A stretch of 64,000 bases of DNA from Sphingomonas cavernae. Lineage in GTDB: Bacteria > Pseudomonadota > Alphaproteobacteria > Sphingomonadales > Sphingomonadaceae. Both the position numbers and the translations under genes were made by a program. Numbering within the stretch: position 1 is the first letter of the stretch; each line of letters starts with the position of its first letter. The notes beneath the pieces are model-generated. The model ran no database searches. It was given only the letters and a program-made list of their open reading frames with translations, and was not told the origin of the DNA. This document shows positions 33,314 through 41,384 of the stretch, in pieces. The stretch is from the NCBI RefSeq assembly GCF_003590775.1, contig NZ_QYUM01000003.1:374501-438500 (forward strand). The letters are read 5' to 3'.

Positions 33314-35617
33314 ATGCCTGCGAAACTGCCGGTAGCGGAAACCCCTGAAATCCTTCCCCGTCCCGATTTCCATTTCACAGGACAGGTCGGGCGCACCTTC
33401 AAGGATTCGGACCCGGCGACCTTCCCGCAACCGGTGCAGCCGTCCAAGGGCGCGCCCAACATCGTGCTGATTCTGCTCGACGATGTCGGCTTCGGCCAGT
33501 TCAGCACCTTCGGCGGTGGCGTGCCTTCGCCGACGATGGATCGGCTGGCGAAGGAGGGGCTGCGCTACAATTATTTCCACACGACGGCCTTGTGCAGCCC
33601 GACGCGGGCGGCGATCATCACCGGGCGCAACCATCATTCGGCCTCGTTCGCCGGCATCACGGAAGCAGCCACAGGGTTCGACGGCTATACCTGCATCCTG
33701 CCGAGGAATTGCGGCACAGTGGCGGAAGTGCTGCGCCAGAACGGCTACATGACCGCCTGGATCGGCAAGAACCACAATACGCCCACCTGGGAGACGAGCG
33801 CCGCGGGGCCGTTCGATCGCTGGGCCAATGGCCTGGGCTTCGACTATTTCTATGGCTTCAATTCGGGCGATATGAACCACTGGCACCCGCTGCTGTTCGA
33901 AAACCATAATCTCGTGCCCGCATCGGATGATCCCGACTATCATCTGACCGAGGATCTGGCCGACAAGGCGATCCGCTGGGTCCGTCAGGTCAAGAGCATC
34001 GCGCCCGATAAACCCTATTTCCTCTATGTCGCGCCCGGCGCCACCCACGCCCCGCATCAGGCGCCCCAGAGCTGGATCGACCAGTTCAAGGGCAAGTTCG
34101 ACATGGGCTGGGACGCCTATCGCGAACAGACGCTCGAACGGCAGAAGAAATTGGGCGTGGTGCCGAAGGACACCCTGCTGACCGAGCGGTCAAAGGGGCT
34201 GCCCGCGTGGGATGGGCTGAATGCCGACCAGAAGCGGCTCTATGCCCGGATGATGGAGGTGTTCGCGGCCTATGGCGCGCAGGTCGATGCGGCGATGGGC
34301 CGGGTGATCGACGCGGTGAAGGAACTGCCCGACGCCGACAACACGATCATCATCTATGTCGCCGGCGACAACGGTTCCAGCGCCGAAGGTGGGCTGGAAG
34401 GTTCGCTCAACGAGAATCTGTTCTTCAATGGCTTCCCGGAGAAATGGGAAGATAATCTGAAGGCCATCGACGATCTGGGCGGGCCGAAGCATTTCAACCA
34501 CTTTCCTTCGGCCTGGGCGCACGCGATGAACACGCCCTTCCAGTGGACCAAGCAGGTGGCGAGCCATTTCGGCGGCACGCGCAACCCGATGATCATCTCC
34601 TGGCCGGACAAGATCGAGGACAAGGGCGGCCTGCGCGATCAGTTCCTGCATGTGATCGACATCGTGCCGACGCTCTACGAGGTCTGCGGCATCACCCAGC
34701 CGCGCGAGATCAACGGCGTGCAGCAAAAGCCGATCGAGGGGGTGAGCTTTGCCGCGACCTTCACGGACGGAAAGGTGCAGAGCAAGCGCAAGACCCAATA
34801 TTTCGAGCTCGGCGTCAATCGCGGGCTTTACCACGAAGGCTGGATGGCCTCGGCGCCGTCCTTCATTCCATGGAATCCCAATCGCGACGAGAATTGGGAT
34901 CCCGACCAGCAGGTGTGGGAGCTCTACAAGCTGGACGAGGATTTTTCGCAGGCCAGGGATCTCGCCAGCCTGCATCCCGACAAGCTGCGCGAACTTCAGG
35001 ATTTGTGGTGGGTCGAAGCAGCCAAATATAATGTCCTGCCGCTCGACTGGCGCGGGACGATCCGCATGAATGCAGAGTTGATGGGACGGCCAAGCATGGT
35101 CGGCAAGCGCACCAAGGCGACTTATTATGAAGGCATGGTGGCCTTGCCCGGCGCGGCCTGCCTACCCATGCTCAACAAGAGCTGGACGATCACCGCCGAG
35201 ATCGATGTGCCCGACGACAAGGCAGAGGGGATGATCGTCACGCAGGGCGGATCGGAAGGCGGCTATGGCCTCTATTTGCGCGAGGGCAAGCCGGTCTTCG
35301 TTTACAACTATCTCGGCATGGAGCGGCCGACCTTCACCGCAGACGCGCCGCTGCCGAAGGGCAAGTCGAAGCTGGTCGTCGACTTCAAATATGATGGCGG
35401 CGGCATGGGCAAGGGCGGCGCCGTGACACTGAAGGCGGGCGGCAAGACGATCGCGCAAGGGAGGCTCGAGCGGACCGTCCCGATCCAGTTCGCGATATTC
35501 GAGGGCCTCGACATCGGCATGGACACCGGATCGGCAGTGGATTTCACCTATCCGATGCCGTTCAAGTTCAATGGCAAGATCGAGCGCGTCGAGGTGGAGG
35601 TGAAGCCGGGCAAATGA
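33314..35617 (+). CDS. Type I arylsulfatase
   Basis: 767-residue sulfatase of the alkaline-phosphatase superfamily. Metal ligands start with LLDDVGFGQ (Asp56, Asp57); the active-site Cys94 in LCSPTRAAIITGRN is the CxPxR signature whose Cys is converted to formylglycine; YVAGDNGSSAEGG holds the downstream Asp/Asn ligands. A C-terminal beta-rich domain (about 600-767) is typical of long bacterial arylsulfatases. There is no signal peptide, so it is cytoplasmic unless exported by another route. No maturation enzyme is encoded nearby. Substrate unknown. Confidence 0.94.
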   Translation: MPAKLPVAETPEILPRPDFHFTGQVGRTFKDSDPATFPQPVQPSKGAPNIVLILLDDVGFGQFSTFGGGVPSPTMDRLAKEGLRYNYFHTTALCSPTRAAIITGRNHHSASFAGITEAATGFDGYTCILPRNCGTVAEVLRQNGYMTAWIGKNHNTPTWETSAAGPFDRWANGLGFDYFYGFNSGDMNHWHPLLFENHNLVPASDDPDYHLTEDLADKAIRWVRQVKSIAPDKPYFLYVAPGATHAPHQAPQSWIDQFKGKFDMGWDAYREQTLERQKKLGVVPKDTLLTERSKGLPAWDGLNADQKRLYARMMEVFAAYGAQVDAAMGRVIDAVKELPDADNTIIIYVAGDNGSSAEGGLEGSLNENLFFNGFPEKWEDNLKAIDDLGGPKHFNHFPSAWAHAMNTPFQWTKQVASHFGGTRNPMIISWPDKIEDKGGLRDQFLHVIDIVPTLYEVCGITQPREINGVQQKPIEGVSFAATFTDGKVQSKRKTQYFELGVNRGLYHEGWMASAPSFIPWNPNRDENWDPDQQVWELYKLDEDFSQARDLASLHPDKLRELQDLWWVEAAKYNVLPLDWRGTIRMNAELMGRPSMVGKRTKATYYEGMVALPGAACLPMLNKSWTITAEIDVPDDKAEGMIVTQGGSEGGYGLYLREGKPVFVYNYLGMERPTFTADAPLPKGKSKLVVDFKYDGGGMGKGGAVTLKAGGKTIAQGRLERTVPIQFAIFEGLDIGMDTGSAVDFTYPMPFKFNGKIERVEVEVKPGK

Positions 35618-35640
35618 CCGCGCCTGCCCGCTCGCGCGAC

Positions 35641-35678
35641 AAGGCGGTCCAATGAGATTGACGAAGTGAGGCCGCCTT
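35641..35678 (+). terminator. Possible hairpin after the sulfatase gene
   Basis: Arms AAGGCGG (35641-35647) and CCGCCTT (35672-35678) with a long loop. The rest of 35618-36034 holds no gene; it carries a half REP unit (CCGTTCGGGCTGA at about 35741), the 42-bp dispersed repeat and a three-unit tandem repeat. Confidence 0.4.
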
Positions 35679-35897
35679 CGCCCTAGGACCGATCGACAAC
35701 CAGAGATTGCGACGCTCTTACGTGGATTTTCAATCCGTTCGGGCTGACTGGACCGGGTGTTGAGATGTCGATCCGTCCTAAAGAACAGTCGGTCGTAGCA
35801 CGGCGCGCGAGCACGCGCCCGGGGCGGCCTGTCCTACATGCAATGTTCATGTCATGTTCTCACCGGGGTCGGGCTGTTCACCCGCGAGCGAGAGGGC

Positions 35898-35939
35898 GAA
35901 TCAACATGGCGTTTTGTGAGAAGTTTGCGAAGCTAAGCG
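35898..35939 (+). repeat. Dispersed 42-bp repeat, copy 2
   Basis: Second copy of the sequence at 13621-13662, 40 of 42 bases the same, again encoding MAFCEKFAKLS if read from 35906. It runs straight into the GAAGTTAAGC direct repeats and then a 24-bp tandem array. Confidence 0.7.
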
Positions 35940-35947
35940 AAGTTAAG

Positions 35948-36019
35948 CCTGTGCTGAGCATCGCCGAGGGGCCTGTCCCGAGCATCGCCGAGGGGCCTGT
36001 CCCGAGCATCGTCGAGGGG
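35948..36019 (+). repeat. Three tandem 24-bp repeats
   Basis: Units at 35948-35971, 35972-35995 and 35996-36019, each of the form CCTGT(GCT/CCC)GAGCATCG(C/T)CGAGGGG, with three and one differences between neighbours. They end 16 bp before the stop of the convergent DUF885 gene. Similar short units are widely dispersed in sphingomonads, from general knowledge. Confidence 0.85.
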
Positions 36020-36034
36020 CGAAGGCGGGGGCAT

Positions 36035-37783
36035 TCAGCCCGCCGCCGTCTCCTTGGCGATCCATGCGTCGATCTGCGCCTCGAGCACATCGAGCGGGAC
36101 CGCGCCCTGGACCAGCACTGCGTCGTGGAAATGGCGCAGGTCGAATTTGGGGCCGAGTGCCTTCTCCGCCTTCGTGCGCAACTCGCGGATCTTGAGCTCG
36201 CCGATCTTGTACCCCAGCGCCTGGCCGGGCCAGGTGATGTAGCGATTGACCTCGGCGTCGATATTGGCGGCGCTGAGCGCGCTGTTGTCGGTCATGAAGG
36301 CGACCGCCTGCTCCTTGGTCCAGCCCTTTGCATGGATGCCCGTGTCGACGACGAGGCGGCACGCGCGCCACATCTCGTAACTGAGGCGCCCCATGTCCTT
36401 TTCGGGGGTGTCGTAGAGTCCCATCTCGATGCCCAACCGTTCCGAATAAAGGCCCCACCCCTCGGTATAGGCGGTGAAGAAGGTCGCGTGGCGGCGCCAT
36501 TCGGGTATGTCGAGCTCCTGCTGGAGCGCGATCTGATGATGATGTCCGGGCACCGCTTCATGCACGCTGAGCGCGGGAACCTCCCAGAGCGGACGCTGGT
36601 CGAGCTTCGAGGTGTTGACGTAATAGGTGCCCGCGATCCCCGATTGTGGCGAACCCTGATTGTAATAGGCGGTCGTCGTCCCCTCGGCGATCTCGGCCGG
36701 AATCTCGCGGATGCCATAAGGGAGGCGCGGCAGCTTGCCGAACAGTGTCGGCATCTTGCCGTCGATGGTCTTGTTGATGCGCGCCACCTTCTCCATCAGC
36801 TCTTCGGGCGTCTTCGCATAATATTTGGGATTGGTGCGCAGTTCCTGGATAAAGGCCTCGCGGCTGGCGAAGCCAGCCTTCTTCGCGACCGCCTCCATCT
36901 CGGAACGGATGCGCTTTACCTCGTCGAGCCCGATCTGGTGGATCTGGTCGGCGGTCAGCTCGGTGGTCGTTTCCTGCCGGATGCGGAAGGCATAATATCT
37001 GGCGCCCTGAGGCTGCGCCGACACGCTCGCCGATTTGGCGCACTTCTTGAGATACGTATCCGTGTAGAAGGCATAGTGTTTGCGATAGGCGGGGTTGAGC
37101 ACGTCGGTGATGATCGCCTTCGCCTTCGCCTGCATCGCGCTCCATTCGGCATCGCTGACGTCGAGCGGCCTGGCCTTGAGGAAGGGCGCGTAGAAGCGCG
37201 ACTTGGTCGGATCGTCGACGACGACGCCGATGATTCCCTTCTCCGACCCCTCGATCGCGACGCAGGGCAGCACATAGCCCTTGTCGACGGCGGCTTGCGT
37301 GATTTTCAGCGCCTCGTCGTTGAGCTTGGGATATTGCGCGATGCGCGCCAGATAGCTTTCATAGTCGGCTTTGGTGCGCATCGGCAGATTGTCCGCCATT
37401 CCCGCAAAGCTCTGATGCCAGCCGTCATAGGTGGTGAACAGCATCATGCGCTGGCCAAAACTGTTGGCTTCGATCGCCTCCGAAAGCGTGCGGCGCAGGA
37501 TCGCCTTGTTGGTCTGGTCGGCCGCCGAAAGCTGCGCGGTCGGGATTGCATCGAGCCGTTTGAGGAACGCGGCGGCGTCTGCCGCGCGTCGGTCCGCCGC
37601 CGCCAGGCTGACGTCCTGAATCTGCGCGTCATAGTCACGCACTCCCAGCGCCGTCGCATACACCGGATTCTGCTTCAGCACCCATGCCCAATAGGCGTCG
37701 GTCAGCGTCTTGAAATCGTCAGCAGGAGCGGCGACCGCGGGGCTCGTGGTCGCGAGCAACAGGGGAAGAAGCATTTTTCGCAT
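36035..37783 (-). CDS. Exported DUF885 family protein (putative metallopeptidase)
   Basis: 582 residues with a signal peptide (MRKMLLPLLLATTSPAVAA). The DUF885 signature is SVHEAVPGHHHQIALQQE, a zinc-site-like HEAxPGH, followed by the conserved AYTEGWGLYSERLG. Members of this family resemble M3/M32-like peptidases and some are annotated as dipeptidases or beta-lactam-related hydrolases, without firm assignment. The start at 37783 is chosen for the signal peptide; 39 further upstream codons are open but lack secretory character. Divergent from dodecin. Confidence 0.9.
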   Translation of the reverse strand: MRKMLLPLLLATTSPAVAAPADDFKTLTDAYWAWVLKQNPVYATALGVRDYDAQIQDVSLAAADRRAADAAAFLKRLDAIPTAQLSAADQTNKAILRRTLSEAIEANSFGQRMMLFTTYDGWHQSFAGMADNLPMRTKADYESYLARIAQYPKLNDEALKITQAAVDKGYVLPCVAIEGSEKGIIGVVVDDPTKSRFYAPFLKARPLDVSDAEWSAMQAKAKAIITDVLNPAYRKHYAFYTDTYLKKCAKSASVSAQPQGARYYAFRIRQETTTELTADQIHQIGLDEVKRIRSEMEAVAKKAGFASREAFIQELRTNPKYYAKTPEELMEKVARINKTIDGKMPTLFGKLPRLPYGIREIPAEIAEGTTTAYYNQGSPQSGIAGTYYVNTSKLDQRPLWEVPALSVHEAVPGHHHQIALQQELDIPEWRRHATFFTAYTEGWGLYSERLGIEMGLYDTPEKDMGRLSYEMWRACRLVVDTGIHAKGWTKEQAVAFMTDNSALSAANIDAEVNRYITWPGQALGYKIGELKIRELRTKAEKALGPKFDLRHFHDAVLVQGAVPLDVLEAQIDAWIAKETAAG

Positions 37784-37898
37784 GAAGTCCGGTCCCTTGA
37801 GATGTGCGCGGACGCTAGCGGGGCTTGGCCGTGCTTTCCAGTGCAACGATCGCGAGGCTGCTTCGTTACCCTTGTGAACCGAAGCGAGGAGAGCGGCC

Positions 37899-38108
37899 AT
37901 GAGCGATCATGTCTACAAGATCAGCGAAGTCGTCGGATCGTCCGCAACCAGCATCGAGGACGCGATCGAAAAGGCGATCGCGCGCACCGCAAAATCGGTG
38001 AAGCGGCTCGACTGGTTCGAAGTCGTCAACACGCGCGGCCATATCGTCGACGGCAAGGTCGGTCATTATCAGGTGACGCTCAAGATCGGCTTCACGCTCG
38101 AGGGCTGA
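37899..38108 (+). CDS. Dodecin
   Basis: 69-residue flavin-storage protein forming hollow dodecamers. The sequence [27 protein letters not shown] is typical, and the flavin-stacking Trp is in [29 protein letters not shown] ends the fold. It binds FMN/FAD or lumichrome and protects against flavin phototoxicity. AGGAG precedes the ATG. It is convergent with the Yip1-like gene. Confidence 0.95.
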   Translation: MSDHVYKISEVVGSSATSIEDAIEKAIARTAKSVKRLDWFEVVNTRGHIVDGKVGHYQVTLKIGFTLEG

Positions 38109-38114
38109 GCGCGA

Positions 38115-39317
38115 TCACCGCGCGGCGCTCTCCAGCTTGGCGAGATCAACGCTCGCGACCGCGGACTTGAGCGCGTCGATCCCCCCGACATTGCTGCCCT
38201 CCGCCTCGACCATGAAGCGATTGGCCACGAGCACGCCGAAGCTGCCCGATCTGGTGTTGTTGTCCCATTTCTCGCTGGTCATGCGGCCGTCGACGGTGCC
38301 CGTCTTTTCGTACCCCGTCTCGGTCTGGCGGCTCGACTGGACGTTGAACGCGGTGCCGAGCGCGGCGAGCCCGCCTGCCGCGGCGAGGTCCGTGACTTTG
38401 AGCGTCATCGTCGCATCGCCCGTGCCGTAACGTGCCTCCGCGCTCGATCCGCCAAGGCCTGCTGCGCTGGCGGACGCGCTCGAAAGCTCGCTACGCGTGA
38501 AGCCGCCGATCGTGGCCGGTAACATGCCCTGAAGCACATTCGGGTCGAGTGCCGCCACGGCTTCGCCATTGGCACCCGCCTGCATCTGCTGCGAAGCAGC
38601 CTCAATCTGTTTGGATGCTGCCTCGAGCTTGCCGAGATCGACCGAGCCGACGCCGGGGACCGATAGCGTGCCAGATACCTCTCCGTCGTTGCTGGCGAGC
38701 GTCGGCGCACCACCGAACATCGCTGCCACGGGTGCGACGACCGCGCCCATCGCGATGAAGGCGAGCACGGCGGCGAGGACCACGACCGCGGTGTAGGGCA
38801 GCGCCTTTTCGGCGGGCGCCTTCATCAGCCTGGGGAGCCCGAGATAGAGAAGATAGAGGCTGTAGAGCCCTCCGATCAGCGCCAGAATGCCAAGCGCCGG
38901 CAACAGGTTGAATATGCCTGCGACCCAGCCCGCGGTTGCCGAATAGGCCGCGACCTTGAACGCCTGGACGCGGTTCGCCGTGGCGCTGAACTGCGGTGCC
39001 AGGAAGTCGATGACCAGCGCTATGACGAAGATCGAGGCCAGCGTCAGGACATATTGCACTACTGCGGTGCTCAGCGCCTCGGTGATCGATGGGCGATATG
39101 TGATCCCGAGCAAAGAGTGCCCGAAGAGGAGTGAACCGATCAAAGTTGCAAGCGCGGGTATCGCCGCGAGTGGCAGGACCCAGCCCTTGAAGAGGTCGGC
39201 TATTGTCGCGGGCTCATCGTCGATCTTCGACCATTCATCCGCGGGCTTGAGCAACAGGTTCTTTGCGCGCGCTATCAGCGCGGCGCGGTCCACACCACCG
39301 ACGGGTAGCTGCTCCAT
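38115..39317 (-). CDS. Yip1-like membrane protein with C-terminal periplasmic part
   Basis: 400 residues. The first 190 form five or so membrane segments with the prokaryotic YIP1 pattern (FKGWVLPLAAIPALATLIGSLLFG; FKVAAYSATAGWVAGIFNLLPALG; YSLYLLYLGLPRLMKAP, quoted in part). The C-terminal half is Ala/Ser-rich and extracytoplasmic, with a repeated beta-like pattern (ADPLGG-free; GTGDATMTLKVTDLAAAGGLAALG). Role unknown. The ATG at 39317 has CAGGAG upstream. Confidence 0.82.
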   Translation of the reverse strand: MEQLPVGGVDRAALIARAKNLLLKPADEWSKIDDEPATIADLFKGWVLPLAAIPALATLIGSLLFGHSLLGITYRPSITEALSTAVVQYVLTLASIFVIALVIDFLAPQFSATANRVQAFKVAAYSATAGWVAGIFNLLPALGILALIGGLYSLYLLYLGLPRLMKAPAEKALPYTAVVVLAAVLAFIAMGAVVAPVAAMFGGAPTLASNDGEVSGTLSVPGVGSVDLGKLEAASKQIEAASQQMQAGANGEAVAALDPNVLQGMLPATIGGFTRSELSSASASAAGLGGSSAEARYGTGDATMTLKVTDLAAAGGLAALGTAFNVQSSRQTETGYEKTGTVDGRMTSEKWDNNTRSGSFGVLVANRFMVEAEGSNVGGIDALKSAVASVDLAKLESAAR

Positions 39318-39519
39318 ATTCTGTCTCCTGCATCGCATGTTTCGAAACCGACCGGCATCAACCGGCGCGACCATGTTCTTGTCAGGAGTTACGCTCTGCG
39401 ATCAGTCGCTTATGTGCGCCCCGTCACAGCCCGCCCCCATTTCCCGCGATGCTAATCACACTATCAGCGGGCTTCAAGCTGCCATTGGTCGCGCAGTTGC
39501 ATCGGTTCGTCGGAACGCG

Positions 39520-39534
39520 TTAACCTTATCTTGT
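39520..39534 (+). promoter_or_regulatory. Imperfect CtrA-like site
   Basis: TTAA (39520-39523), seven bases, TTGT (39531-39534): six of eight consensus bases, about 50 bp before the small membrane protein gene, the same spacing as the perfect box at 8782. Weak on its own. Confidence 0.25.
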
Positions 39535-39584
39535 GAGGCGCGCGGGCAATGGCTTAGTCGTCGATCAAGGGAGAACAGGGCAAT

Positions 39585-39950
39585 ATGGCGTCGGTCCCAA
39601 TGCCGGAATACGGCACTTGGAAGAAACGGATTTCGAACAACGCGGCGGGCGCGCTGCTGCTGTTCACTATGCTGCACGTTACCTGCTTCACCGCGCTTGC
39701 GGGTTATGCCCGGTCCTCGCTCGTCAGCTATCTGGGCATCGCGATCCTCATGGGGCTGGTGATTCCCGCGCTCGCACGCATCGAGGCGCGCTGGCACGGT
39801 GACGCGCTGCGCGGCCTCACCGATGCTGAACTCTCTGTACGCTTCCGCGTCGAGCGCGCCCGCCTGTGGGGCGCGGCGATCGCGTTGCCTTTTGTCTGGA
39901 GCGGGTTGTTTCTCGGCGCGTTCCTGATCTTCACGCGCCTGACGGGATGA
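39585..39950 (+). CDS. Small membrane protein of unknown function
   Basis: 121 residues: short cytoplasmic start (MASVPMPEYGTWKKRISNN), two hydrophobic segments (AAGALLLFTMLHVTCFTALA and LVSYLGIAILMGLVIPALA), a charged middle (HGDALRGLTDAELSVRFRVER) and a last membrane segment (IALPFVWSGLFLGAFLIF). No domain recognised. An imperfect CtrA box lies about 50 bp upstream. The UdgX-like gene follows in the same direction 47 bp later. Confidence 0.78.
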   Translation: MASVPMPEYGTWKKRISNNAAGALLLFTMLHVTCFTALAGYARSSLVSYLGIAILMGLVIPALARIEARWHGDALRGLTDAELSVRFRVERARLWGAAIALPFVWSGLFLGAFLIFTRLTG

Positions 39951-39997
39951 ACCGATAGCACGGCGCGCCCGTTCAACCTCCCGGAGGCGAGCAGGCG

Positions 39998-40636
39998 ATG
40001 GCAGAGCAACAAGATGCGTCCGCGCTCGCGGCAGTCCGCGCCGAGGCACAAGCATGCACGCGCTGCGACCTCTACCGGCACGCCACGCAGATGGTCTTTG
40101 GCGAGGGCCCCGTCGATGCAAGGCTGATGCTGGTCGGCGAGGCGCCCGGCGATCAGGAAGACCTGCAAGGCGGTGTCTTTGTCGGCCCCGCGGGCAGGGT
40201 GCTCGACCGCGCCCTTGCGGATGCGGGTATCGACAGGGCGCGGACCTATCTTTCGAACGCGGTCAAGCATTTCAAGTTCGAGCCGCGCGGGAAATGGCGG
40301 TTGCACGCCAAGCCCGATGCCGGAGAAATTACGGCCTGCCGATGGTGGCTTGATCAGGAGGTCGGGCTCATTCGCCCGGCGATGACCGTTGCCATGGGCG
40401 CCACTGCCGCGCGCGCGCTCTTCGGCCGCGTCATGACCATAGGACGTGAACGCGGGCGCGTGCTCGAACTGCCCGGCGGCGGAGAGGCCTGGATCACGGT
40501 CCACCCCAGCTATGTGCTCAGGATCCAGGACGAAGCGCTCGCCGAAGAGGAATATGCGCGCTTCGTCGATGATCTGAAGAAGGCGGCAGCGCGTAGCGCC
40601 CGGGCCAGCGACAGGCCGTCAGGCCGTCTCCTTTGA
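39998..40636 (+). CDS. UdgX-like uracil-DNA glycosylase/binding protein
   Basis: 212-residue family 4/UdgX Fe-S uracil-DNA protein. Cys20 and Cys23 (CTRC) and the Cys in TACRWW are cluster ligands; the type-4 Cys position is taken by His91 in SNAVKHFKF, as in UdgX. Motif A is GEAPGDQEDL and motif B TVHPSYVLR. The loop GKWRLH (His103) corresponds to the KRRIH loop of mycobacterial UdgX, whose His forms a covalent bond with the DNA sugar after uracil removal. So it may make a suicide-type complex at uracil. It overlaps the convergent DJ-1-like gene by 18 bases. AGGCG-rich leader with GGAGG precedes the ATG. Confidence 0.9.
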   Translation: MAEQQDASALAAVRAEAQACTRCDLYRHATQMVFGEGPVDARLMLVGEAPGDQEDLQGGVFVGPAGRVLDRALADAGIDRARTYLSNAVKHFKFEPRGKWRLHAKPDAGEITACRWWLDQEVGLIRPAMTVAMGATAARALFGRVMTIGRERGRVLELPGGGEAWITVHPSYVLRIQDEALAEEEYARFVDDLKKAAARSARASDRPSGRLL

Positions 40637-41302
40637 CCTCTCGGCCACCGCGCGGATGCGGGCGTCGCGGTCGTTCCCCTGACCCGCGAACAGCGTCGAA
40701 AGGCGTGCGACTGTCTCGGGCGTGGCCTTGTCGGGCGCACCCGAATCGAAAGGCGGGGCTGGATCATATTCAAGCCCGAGCTGGACCATCCTCGCGTGCT
40801 CCTCGCCCGCGATTGTCGCCATCAGCGCAAAGCCGAAGTCGATCCCCGCGGTGACCCCGCCACCCGTGACCCTGCTGCGATCGAACACGACGCGCTGCCG
40901 CACGGGCTCGGCGCCGAAAAGTGCGAGATAGTCGTGCCACGCCCAGTGACAGGTCGCACGATAACCGGTGAGCAAGCCCGCGGCCGCCAGAATGAGTGAT
41001 CCGGTGCAGACGCTCGTCACCCATGTCGAGGCCGCGCCCGTCTCGGCGAGCCAGGCGACGATTTCCTCATCCTCCATGACGTCGGTGCAGCCTATGCCGC
41101 CGGGCACGCAAAGAATGTCGGCGTGCGTGACCTCAGCCAGCGTCGCGGTCGGCAGCACCGAGAAGCCCGAGTCGGTGAGCACGGGTTCGCGTGTCTTCCA
41201 GGCATAGTCGACGCGTGCGTTCGGCAGCCGCGAGAGAACCTGGGCGGGACCGGTGAAATCGAGCTGGGTGACATTAGGGTAGATGAGGAAAACGACGTGC
41301 AT
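40619..41302 (-). CDS. DJ-1/PfpI superfamily protein
   Basis: 227-residue class I glutamine amidotransferase-like protein. The nucleophile elbow is SVCTGSLILAAAGLL, and the acid FLIYPNVTQLDFTGP at the N-terminus is the isonitrile hydratase-like start. No DNA-binding domain. The ATG at 41302 begins MHVVFLIYP; the open frame continues 28 codons upstream through the palindromic operator and is not used. It is divergent from a GlxA-type regulator that shares the same fold, so both may act on related small molecules. Confidence 0.9.
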   Translation of the reverse strand: MHVVFLIYPNVTQLDFTGPAQVLSRLPNARVDYAWKTREPVLTDSGFSVLPTATLAEVTHADILCVPGGIGCTDVMEDEEIVAWLAETGAASTWVTSVCTGSLILAAAGLLTGYRATCHWAWHDYLALFGAEPVRQRVVFDRSRVTGGGVTAGIDFGFALMATIAGEEHARMVQLGLEYDPAPPFDSGAPDKATPETVARLSTLFAGQGNDRDARIRAVAERSKETA

Positions 41303-41347
41303 CGGCTGGCCCTCCGTTGATTTCGGCGAAATGTTAATGCAGCCGGG

Positions 41348-41367
41348 GCTTGTCATAAATGACAAGC
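41348..41367. promoter_or_regulatory. Palindromic operator between divergent DJ-1 genes
   Basis: Nine-base arms GCTTGTCAT and ATGACAAGC separated by AA, in the 82-bp gap between the two divergent starts and 18 bp before the regulator's start. A likely site for the AraC-type neighbour. Confidence 0.6.
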
Positions 41368-41384
41368 TAGTGCATTTTTCTGCC

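Noticed and set aside
35948-36019. CRISPR array
   Set aside because: The three 24-bp units are directly adjacent with no spacers.
35765-38170. 801-residue plus-strand frame starting in the repeat island
   Set aside because: Runs antisense through the DUF885 gene and includes the tandem repeats; no domain seen.
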